Under the pieces are notes generated by a model that ran no database searches, was not told the origin of the DNA, and saw nothing but the letters and a program-made list of their open reading frames with translations. Below, piece by piece: positions 21,901 through 33,900 of a stretch of DNA of 64,000 nt. Source of the DNA: Siphonodentalium dalli (taxonomy: Eukaryota > Mollusca > Scaphopoda > Gadilida > Siphonodentaliidae). A program made the position numbers and the translations under genes. How positions within the stretch are numbered: the first letter of the stretch is position 1; every line of letters starts with the position of its first letter. The stretch is from positions 5,263,512 to 5,327,511 of the forward strand of contig CP136064.1 of the NCBI GenBank assembly GCA_032622095.1, given 5' to 3'.

Positions 21901-24900
21901 CAAATGTTTATCAGTTGTAAAATTTCCTTCCTTATACAGGTGTTAGTTTGGAAATTTTCAGCAGTTGGAAGTTTGACATTTTCAAACCAATAAGTGAGAT
22001 CACTGAGTCGCAGCCATATTGGATTCATCCAGCATCCACCCACCCCACCCCGTTCCGCGGTTTAAGTGATACAGGTCAAAGTTCTGAAGGTACATTCCAT
22101 ATATGGAACTTTTGAATGTTCATGTTTTCGAAATTTCGATCTCCTTCAATGATCGTGGTGATGAAAATTCCCAGGTGGACATTATTGTGTGACATAAAGA
22201 GTGAAAGTTAAAACCACAGCGATGTTGACAAATGATTCGCTGGTCAGTGTTGGTTAGCAAACATTTAGGATGCTGCCTCGAATGCTCGCGGTGTGTGTAT
22301 GTAACCAGTCCAAGCACGTGCCGAACTGACCATTCAGGGTAGACGAGCCAATATATATCACCCTTGTGCAAATCATTCTGCTTTGTTTCTATGATGTTGG
22401 TAGGTTCTGCTGATTTAACTAAGATGTTGGTGGGTTCTGCCGATTACGCTATGGTGTTGGTGGGTTCTGCTGATTTAACTAAGATGCGGGTGGGTTCTGC
22501 CGATTACGCTATGATGTTGGTGGGTGACTGCTGATTTAACTAAGATGCGGGTGGGTTCTGCCGATTACGCTATGGTGTTGGTGGGTTCTGCCGATTTAAC
22601 TAAGATGCGGGTGGGTTCTGCCGATTACGCTATGGTGTTGGTGGGTTCTGCTGATTTAACCAAGATACGGGTGGGTTCTGCCGATTACGCTATGATATTG
22701 GTGGGTGACTGCTGATTTTTAACTATGGTGTTGGTGGGTCCTGCCGATGGAGCTATGATGTTGGGTCCTGTTGATTTAGCTATGATGTTGGTGGGTTCTC
22801 CCGAGTTAGCTATGCTGTTGGTGGGTTCTGTTGATTTAGCTATGATGTTGGTGGGTCCTGTTGATTTAGTTATGATGTTGGTGGGTCCTGTTGATTTATC
22901 TATGACGCTGGTGGGTTCTGCCGATTTAGTTATGATGTTGGTGGGTTCTGCCGATTTAGTTATGATGTTGGTGGGTTCTGCCGATTGAGCTATGGTATTG
23001 GTGGGTTCTCCCGAGTTAGCTATGATGTTGGTGGGTTCTGTTGATTTAGCTATGATGCTGGTGGGTCCTGTTGATTTAGTTATGATGTTGGTGGGGCCTG
23101 TTGATTAAACTTGATTTATCTATGACGTTGGGGGTTTCTGCCGATTTAGTTATGATGTTGGTGGGGTCTGCCGATTGAGCTATGATGCTGTTGGGACCTG
23201 TTGATTTATCTATGACGCTGGTGGGTTCTGCCGATTTAGTTATGATGTTGGTGGGTTCTGCCGATTGAGCTATGGTATTGGTGGGTTCTCCCGAGTTAGC
23301 TATGATGTTGGTGGGTCCTGTTGATTTAGTTATGATGTTGGTGGGTCCTGTTGATTTATCTATGACGCTGGTGCGTTCTGCCGATTTAGTTATGATGTTG
23401 GTGGGTTCTGCCGATTGAGCTATGATGCTGGTGGGTCCTGTTGATTTAGTTATGATGTTGGTGGGGCCTGTTGATTAAACTTGCTTTATCTATGACGTTG
23501 AGGGGTTCTGCCGATTGAGCTATGATGCTGTTGGGTCCTGTTGATTTATCTATGACGCTGGTGGGTTCTGCCGATTTAGCTATGATGCTGGTGGGTTCTG
23601 CCGAGTTGCTATGATGTTGGTGGGTTCTGCCGATTGAGCTATGATGTTGGTGGGTTCTGTCGTTTAGTTATGATGTTGGTGGGTTCTGCTGATTAAGCTA
23701 TGATGCTGGTGGGTTCTGCCGATTTGCTATGATGTTGGTGGGTTCTGTCGATTTGCTATGATGTTGGTGAGGTTCTGCCGATTTAGCTATGATGCTGGTG
23801 GGTTCTGCCGATTTGCTATGATGTTGGAGGGTTCTGTCGATTTGCTATGATGTTGGTGGGTTCTGCCGATTTAGCTATGATGTTAAATTGGTGGGACAAA
23901 GTACCATTATTTGTTCAACTTGTCATTTGGCTAATCCGAGCGATTCGACGCAGTGCAATTAAAGTTACTCAATCCGATTCGATGGTCCCCATATAATCAG
24001 ATTCCAACAACAACAACATTTTTGCCGATTCAGTTATCAGAAGCGATTAATTGCCCAAACATACTGCTAACTATAGTATACAATTGCCCGAAACGTGTTA
24101 TTTATCAACATGTTGTTCGACCACATTTGGCCTTATTATCAACACAAAGCATCTTGAGTTTAGAGTTATCCATCTTCATTCACTAATAAGTCTCGATGGT
24201 GAAAATTTTTAGATTTAAAAAGTCGATATCTAATAACTCTGAGCTTTGATGGGTAGGTTCGGACCGTTCCTTGATTCGAATCAAATAATTTTTACGCCCG
24301 AAACCAAATAAATAGTAATTGAGGTGCGCTTAATCAGATTATGGGATGTGGCTAGAGGGTCTCCGCTGGGGGGGGGGGTGTCCACCTTGGGAATTTCCAA
24401 CTGCACCCCCCCCCCCTTGAGTCGGAATCACACCGACACAACTTTTTTGCATAATTCCATTTGCACTCCCCCCCCTTGAGTCGGAATCGTTCCAACACAA
24501 CTTTTTGCATATTTCATTTGCACCCCCCCCCCCCCCTTGTACCTCATGCTCAGGCCTAATTTCCTATATATTCATAAGCCATGCTTCTATTTTCCCAGTA
24601 TGAGAACCTGAAAATTGCCCCCCAAAAAAACAACTAGTGATCTAATTCCAGACAAATGCACACAGCTACCGACAACAGACCAGGAAACACCGGGCCGACC
24701 ATGGTTGTTCGGCCCGGTGTGAGAAAATTTTGAAAACTATACAAGAAAATCGCAAATCCTAGCATCAAGACTGGCCTCAACTGAAGCTTTCCTAGTGTTG
24801 GAAATTTCAAACCTCATACTCCCCCTCAGGTTGGAAAATTCTTCAACTGATGACCATTTATGTCTACAAGTTTGACCAAATGTAGTAAAATATTGTTTTG

Positions 24901-27900
24901 CTAAACTAATTAGCAGTTTTGTATTGGCCATGTGAATGGGGCAATGACACACCGGGCCGACCATGGTTCGGCCCGGTGTGCGAAAATTTTGAAATCTGAA
25001 CAAGAAAATCGCAAAATCCTAACATCTAGACTAGCCTCAAGCCTTCCTACTGTTCGAAATTTCAAACCCTACACCCCCACTTAGGTTGGAAATTTTCCAA
25101 CTGATGACAATTCCAATGACAATGTTGACCAATTGTATGACAATATTGTTTTCTTAAATTAACTAGAAGTTTTTGACTGGCCACGGGGGAGAGACCAGGA
25201 CACAAGCTTTCCAAGTGTTGGAAATTTCCAACCTGTCACCCCCCTAAGGTTGGAAAATTTCCAACTGATGACTATTTCTGTCAATTTTTTTTACCAAAAA
25301 TAGGAACATATGCAAATATTGGTCGAAAAACAATAAATTCCCCCAATAAATTGTTTTATAATCAAACTACAAGAACATTTTCAACCTATTGTTGGTGTGA
25401 AATTTCGTTGTGGCAGGTATGAAATTTCCAACTATTGAAAATATAGCTCTCTGCTGGGGGGGGGGGGTGAGACACCCCCACCCCCCCCCCCCCCCTCTAG
25501 CCACATCCCTGATCAGATTATGCATCTATAAGTATCTATATGTAACATGCGTATAATTATGATGACTAGATCATATAGAGAGGTCCAAATTGTTAAGGAC
25601 GGACGCACGGACGGATGCACGGAATATCGGACGGCGGGGCCCATTGGAATCCCCGCCAAACGTTTACGGGGGAAATAACACCATAACCCCCGCTGTCGAC
25701 ATCGCCACGTTCCTAATTGTGATTTGGCTTTTAACATTTGACGCAGTTCGTCACTTCCATAGCAACATCGACCTTTAAATGACAAGGTATGTTGATATAA
25801 TGTTGAGAGTAACAGGTACACCCTACAAATTAGCATGCAGACGTAACTAAATTACACTGATTTATCCGACAAACAGCTGATATTTGATTTGGCTTTATCT
25901 CCCGACAGTGAACGCAGCCCGGGGACAATGTGACGTGAGGCGAGCGGAAGAATGCGTGAATCTGATGCAGGATCAGTTTAACAACGTCGTCAGACAAATA
26001 GAAGAGGCGAGTGAGTCGGGACATCTAGAAAAACTCTGTTTGTAAGTAACACAGGTACAAGCTCCATGCAGAGTTCAGTCCCCTACACATAGTCCCAGTC
26101 TTCTTGTACTAAAACCAGCTAAGATATTGGGATGGCGATTTGCTGGTTTTAAAGACCGGCACCTCCATCCCAATATCTTAGCCGGTTTTAGTACGAGAAG
26201 ACTTGGACTACCTACACAGGACTTATCGCTGCCCACACCTACACGGAATGTGAAGAAATATCGCATTTATTTATTTGAGACTTTTGTAGGTTACAATTCA
26301 TTCTGCATCATTATGAGAAACTGAACTGTCCATATTCATTTGAAAGTGGTCTAGATCAAACCAGAATGAATTGTAACTGGCAAAACACTTCAATAAAAAA
26401 TGTTAGATTTAATTAAGAAAATACACGTGGCGGCAGCGTTCAGACATAGCATAGCGAGGGGACTGAACTCTGTTTTGCAGCTTGACACAGATGTGGTAAC
26501 AACCCGGTAAGATCATATACGTATGCTCGTTTTCGGATAACACTATAGGACCAGCATACTGCATTTAAACGTATACCCGGGTAATGTTCACTGAAACGAC
26601 CCGGCATTGTAGCAAATACGATATTTATGATATTTAGATATCCGATATCCGTCGGTTTCAACAACGAAGATTTATTGATAGTAGTTGATAAAACACTAAG
26701 TTAATCGAGTAGAGGTCTAATCAAGTATATATGAGATCTCAGTACAAACTTAATTTGGATAACGCTATTTAAACAGATTCCCGGTTATCCAAACGGATGA
26801 TTGCAGTCAGGACACGAGTAAGTGGCATATACACTAAGGCCTTGGTCACACGCACAGGCTGAATTCAATATGCGCTTAATCTGAGGGAAATTGCCATTGA
26901 CATTTATGTCGATACTTGAAGAATTTTTGTACAAAATGTGAGGTTTTTTTTATCGATATATAATTATTGACTTTAAAATGGACAATATATTTTCTCCTGT
27001 GCTATAACGAGGGACCTTTTAGCCGGAGCTCTCTGTGATTTTTGTGTCTGTTTTCGAAGATTTGGAACAGTTTATCCTAAAATAGGAAAATATAGCTTCT
27101 ACTTGAACGACGGGCGTTGGAATTCTAAGAATCGGTTCAGTCGTTTGTGAATTATTGACGCTAGAAGTGAGGAGGTATCGAAAAAGTAAACTCCCTTGTT
27201 ACGTGTATATACACCCTGTCACTAACTCGCGGCCATATTGGATCCACCAAGTCCGGTTCTGTGGTTTTAGTGCCACATTCAAAGTGCTGTAGTAGCATTC
27301 CATATATGGAGGTTATGAATAAATCAAAAGCTCCATATATGGAAATGCTACTCCAGAACGTTGACCTGTTGGACTAAAACCACGGAATCGGGACTGGAAG
27401 AATCTCTGAAACCACGGAATGGAGCTGGATGAATCCAATATGGTCGCGATCCAGTTATCTCGCTTAATGTTTAGCGAAGCATTTTTTTAAAGTGGTGCGC
27501 TCGTTTTAAACTGAGATATGTTTTAATTTATAATTTACTCGTTTTAACGACACGCCACTGAGGAGTCAAACATGTGATTTCCGTGTCGGTATCTATAACA
27601 ACGGACTGACGTTTGAAGTTATACGTTATCGATCTAAACCTCTCTACTAATGTTCTCTACTCAGGAACACAATAAAGGGAAGTAACACAACGCAGTGCTA
27701 CATTGAAGCGACAGTGGAATGTGAGGGCAACCTGGCCATCGGCCCAGCAGCAGCCAAGTGGGAGCAGATCATGAGGGACATTTACGAACTCTGTGAAGGA
27801 GGTATGTTCACTTTAACAATCGCATCACTAAATTCACCCTTTGTGAACCTCATTCTCCTTAGTCCTTAACTGCTATGGGAGACCAAGGATCATGCAGATT

Positions 27901-30900
27901 GAAGTTCCCCAGTTGAAGTTAGTCACATCGATCATGCTAATTATCTTCTGTAAATAAGGGGATACAGAAACTGAACTATAGGGCAAATGTTACTAAAAAC
28001 TATGTTAATTTGAGCCTTTATATAGGTAATTATCAGCAAATGAAGCCTAAACAGAATGAGATCCCCAGAGGGTGAATTTGGCGATGTTAGCCCGCTGTGA
28101 GCGATAGCGTCACTAAATTCACCCTATGTGGACCTCATTCTGCAAATATCAGACACACTATTTCAAGGCTTGCTCTCTTTACTCTATATGGACTATCACA
28201 TTAATTTATAAAACAGGGACCAGCCTTGGGGTTTCATATTGGGATACGTCACTTCTCGTTGTTTGGTTATCAGGGAGAAGTAACAATGGCTCAAGTTCAA
28301 TTTACATGTACACCCATCATCACCCTTCTATGATCCAATAAGTATTATGCAACACAAGAGACCATTTATAAAACCATTATAGTGAGTAAGTAAGAACACC
28401 ACTATAATCAGTAAATATACTTTAAATATGCTTTTGGGACATGTGCATACTGATATATGAGTGAAGTTACTTCTCCCTGAGACAAAAATAGGGAGCAGTA
28501 GCACATTTTAGGGAGAAGATGCCTCCCAAGTCGCCCTCTAGGCTGGTCCTCTCCCAAGTCGCCCTCTAGGCTGGTCCCTGTTTTAAAATAATGCATCGGA
28601 ATGATATATTTTTCATTTGGAATTTTGGAAGGATGTTAGATCATAACATTTCTCAAGGAAGCTACTCGTAAATAAGTTAACCCTTTACCCAACAAACCGG
28701 CCAAAACCGGCCAAATAAAGCTTCAACAGCCTTATAATATCTTCGGTCTGTCTCAATAGAACCATACACATATGGATATCATTGGAACCGGCTCCTTGAC
28801 CACATTGTGATAGTTACAGTTATGCCCTGTGCCAATGCATTCTCTTATATATGCGAGTCGACCATAGGTCGCCTCGCATATATAAGAGAATGCATTGGCC
28901 TAAACAAAATCTTTTTTTAACACTTTTTACCATTTTTTCTTACATTCTTTAACAATTTTATAATTTTTAATGTGTTAAGCCAATGCATTCTCTTATATAT
29001 GCGAGGCGACCTATGGTCGACTCGCATATATAAGAGAATGCATTGGCACAGGGCCGTTCTGTTGGGTAAAGGGTTAATAAAGGGTTAACATGCTTACATG
29101 TATGGTTTGAATGTTTCGTCGATTGTGCATTTAAAGGCCCACTTAATTTTTGAGTCAACGATTATTATTATATTATAGTGCCTTGATATACGGTTTTAAT
29201 AACAATCTATGCCATAAAATATTATTATATTATCATACTATAATTCATCACCATTTGTAACGTCTGTGTCTCAGAATGTACCCAAAGAGTAATAGAAAAT
29301 AGCTGAAATCATAATATCATTTTCCCCCCGTTGTGGCTCCCAGAATGCAACAGAATTAAAACTATAGTTTATTGTCAATGGAAGAGGAATAACTGTATAT
29401 CTAAATATATAGAGTTATCCCCCTTCCATTGAAAATAATAGACTGTGTGTAGAAACTTCAGCACATAACATACATCGATATATTATCAAAAACAACATGT
29501 TCACAGTTTATTATATCAAATAAGTTGAAAATACAATGTTTTGTAGCTTCCTCTTTCAATTGGTATATAATATGGCATATCTATATTTGCGAATGTCTGT
29601 CTGTCTGTCTGTGTTCTATATAAATTCACAGGGGACCATCTAGATGGCACCAAAGGGGTCTGCTAGGGGTCACTTTTTACGAGAAAGATAATGGTGCGGG
29701 TTAGGATTTTTGCTTGGAATATGGTCCATTATGGAGATATCTCCTTGGATCCAAGGAGATATCTGCTTGGATTATGGAGATATCTCCTTGGATCCTAGGA
29801 GATATCTCCTCGCAACTACGAGATATCTGCTTGAAATATTTCCAACGAGATATCTCCTTGAAACCGAGGAGATATCTCCATAATCCAAGCAGATATCTGC
29901 TCGGATTATGGAGATATCTCCTTGAAATAGTTTTCAACGAGATATCTCATTGGACCCAAGGAGATATCTCCATATTCCAAGCAGATATCTCCTTGAAAAT
30001 ATTCCAAGCAGATATCTGCTTGGATTATGGAGATATCTCCTTGGAAAACCGCGGCTATGAAATATTAATGATTTCTCCACAGTACATATACGTTTTTTCC
30101 ATTTTTTCGAAATACATCCAAGCAGATATCTGCTCGGAATATGGAGATATCTCCTTGAAATATTTTTCAAGCAGATATCTCCATAATCCGAGCAGATATC
30201 TGCTTGGATCCAAGGAGATATCTCCTTGAACATATTTCAAGGAGATATGTCCATAATGCGAGCAGATATCTGCTTGGATCCAAGGAGATATATCCTTGGA
30301 TCCAAGCATATATCTGCTCGCATTATGGAGATATCTCCTCGGTTTCAAGGAGATATCTCCTTGAACATATTTCCGAGGAGATATCTCCATATTCCAAGCA
30401 TATATCTCCTTGAAACCGATGAGATATCTCCATAATGCGAGCAGATATCTGCTTGGATCCAAGGAGATATCTCCGAAAACGAATATTTGCAGGGATGGCG
30501 CCCCATACAATACTGACATCTGACAAGGTTATATCTGTCCAATATACAGATTATATCTTTCATGGTTTAGAACAGACTCATCGCCTAACATAAACAACTC
30601 AAAATCTCGCTCTCTTGCAAAGCAACATTTCTTTTAAACTGAGAATAATTAGCCAGTATATATCACCATGAACAGAGGAGCACCTGGATATTTATTTGAA
30701 ACATCTGTATATTCATGGAGATATGATAACCAGGTGTCCTCAAACTCTTAGTCAAACCCCATAGATTGATAGATACATCTCTATGTAAAACCCAATTGTC
30801 GTCTTTTATTTTTGCGAACTAATGTGTTTATGATGTTCATGTTATAACATCTGAAGTATATGCAGTTGTAAATGAATAAATAGTTCTTTATTGGTGGGAC

Positions 30901-33900
30901 GGATTAATCGCGATAAACAAAATGACAATCGCTCCGATCCGACAAGTTGAGCTACTACTTATATTCCGGGTGTAAGAATCATGTTTTGTGATGCTATTTG
31001 GATATATAATTTATGAGAATATGTGTAACGCTTTGAACAAGAGTATCCTCTATTCCCACCATAGATCCACAATATGCATAGGGTTTCACATCACTTTAAC
31101 CTGGGCAACGCCGGGTAACCCTGCTAGTATTTTATATAATGTGATATGGGGGTTCGAAAATGGTTGCTATTTACAATGTATAATACATTTTTTTTTATTT
31201 GGGAACTGATGCTGATTATGAACTCAGCCATATTGAATATAGACTATAGTACTACATGACACATGCACGCACAGTTACACCTGTGTTATATTGGTAGGCT
31301 CAAGATTTCAATCAGGGTTCTGAAACGTCGATATGGGAAGGACAACATTTAGTTACAATGGTTACACCTGGTACTGAACAATTAGTATGAATAAGTTGTT
31401 CTGTATAAAAAAAACAGGAAAAAAAACGAACAATATATGAACCATGCATACATACCAGGTTCCCGACACAATCTACCGAAAGCCTTCAAATTCTCAACAT
31501 TAACGAAATTCTTTTCGGAATCCCATATATCTCGTCTCAAAGTAATAAGAAACTGTTCGATATAATTCAGCAATATATTGTAGCAACAAAGCGTTTCGAT
31601 AACTGAATTTAAAACAAAATACATTCACAATTTTTAAGGAAGGACTACAAATTGTCTAAGTACACCGGTAAATATAGGAATTATACGCAGTTTAGTAATC
31701 TACTGGCTCCCCACTCATGGACCTTCTCCCCCACTCAATCACCAGTTCTCTATTATCGTGAGCTATCGTATATACTGTCTTCCAGAGTAGCTGACTAACA
31801 CTTGACTAACATATATATATATATGAAGAAAATACCCATTTGCACAAAACCCTGCTCCAACATTGGTTAAAACGAACAAAAATCACACAAACTCCACCAA
31901 ATGTTATAGCTACCAAACCACCCATAACCCATATAGCAATATGCTCTGGAAGGCACCACATCAATCACCATAAAATAACAAAATCATGCATGTAAATATG
32001 TTCAGCTGTCATCTTGTAAACATTTTGCATCTAAATCGACTGTATTGTGAGAGGTGCTTCATAAATTGAAAAAACTTGTGTCCAGCTGATCCCTTTTGTA
32101 TTATTTGCAAATAAAATACGTTTCAAGTCAAGTAAAAAGTCATCTACCGATATTGTTTCAGCGTGCCCTGGTTTCCTCGATTGGTTGTGGTGTTTTTAAA
32201 GACTTTAAAAAAAAAAAACATATAAAAGATAGGATTAATTTTACAAAACTCCGTATTGGTGATCAGAAACTCGCTATTGAAAAATGTAGACATCATCAGC
32301 CCATATACGAGGTTCCCGACACATTCTACCGATATTATTTCAGCGTGCCCTGGTTTTCTCGATCGGACGCTGAACATCACACAGTGTACCAGTATGATCA
32401 GATTTGATGCCCTTTACAATTCATCTTTCCAGGAGTTTTGTCGGTAAGTATACACGTATTCGATGTGAATTGTAATACTAAACATATTTTGTATATTGGT
32501 TGTTGCCGCCGCCGGCTCAGTAAAATACCGCAAAAATGCCGCAATTACGTCACTACCAATGACGAGGGAACCTCTCGGTGAAATTGATTTTGTAAATCGA
32601 AAAGTGATACCGAGGATAGATTGACCAATGACGGCTATTGTATCTTTTGACAGATATGCGTGCCCAGACTCGTTTGATGTTCGCTATCGCATTACTATGT
32701 TTTAATAGCCGAGACTTCACTTCTCGTCTGACTCTCTTACCGACAAGACCTGTTGATTCCCCGTCTACACAGTGCTTCTCCGGCAGACTATTTCATCTAC
32801 ATAAAGTTATCAAACATACGGACAGGACATATTTTAGGTTATAAGGAACATTTGTATAAAGGAAATCCATATACCGAGACATTTTAGTCAAGTATAAATG
32901 AAGCACCAGTGTTCAATTTGCTCTAGTGAGTATGTGCGGAACCATGATTTGCTAAGACATGTACAATCTAAGCACACTGAGTTTGTTAACCGACACCCAC
33001 AGCAGCAGCACCAAGCATCAGCAACAAACAGTAGCAGCAACAGGCAGCAGCATCATCAGCCACAACAACAGCCATTACAGCAACACCAGATACTACAACA
33101 CCAGCAGGGGAAACAGCAACAAAGCGACATAACATCCTGCTTTGATGATCCAATGGCCAATGTCCAAGAAGATTTTATTTTCAAGCATCCATTCACGGCA
33201 TGTGTAAGTGGACCGACATCTAGTGGGAAGACATACTTCGTGAAAACCTTGCTACAAAAGTCTGCCTCAAAAATATCACCCGCACCTGACAGAATAATAT
33301 GGTTTTATAAATATTGGCAGCCCCTATATGACGAAATAAAGTATACCGTCACCCCTCAGGTCAACTTTATACGAGGAATACCAGCAAACTTGGATTCTCT
33401 TATCAACCCCCGGTATAAAAATCTAGTTATACTCGATGACTTGATGCAAACTTCATCAAAAGACCAGAGAGTTAATGATTTGCATTCCGAAGGAAGTCAC
33501 CATTTGAACTTATCTTTGATAAGTTTAAACCAGAATTTCTACTACAACAAAGATCCAACGCAACGACGAAATTGTCAATATTTGGTATTGTTCAATAACC
33601 CAATCGACAAGGGATTAATTTCAACATTATCAAGACAGATGTATCCTGAATGTCCTCAGCGTATGGTTCGAGAGTTTTCGGAAGCGACGAGTGAACCGTA
33701 CGGTTACCTACTGGTGGATTTAAAAGCCGCAACACCGGACACATTACGTCTGCGACAGAATGTACTAAAAGAGGACACGACCCAACATATGGGTGAATGG
33801 AATGACATGAAATATAATCTCCAAAAAGACAGAGAACACCCAGATGAACAGAATGGGATGAAAAAACATACAAAAGACACTGAGACTCAGGGTCAACAGA

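Noticed and set aside
22120-22371. Minus-strand ORF with several Cys and His residues as a zinc-binding protein
   Set aside because: Cysteine and histidine spacing matches no finger type I recognise, and there is no splice or start support.
22524-22988. Met-Leu-Val-Gly-Ser-Ala-Asp repeat ORFs
   Set aside because: 30-bp minisatellite whose period is a multiple of three; no support beyond the array.
32096-32407. A 103-codon ORF as a separate gene
   Set aside because: It covers the decoy and real acceptors of exon 4 in a frame that does not match the spliced protein.
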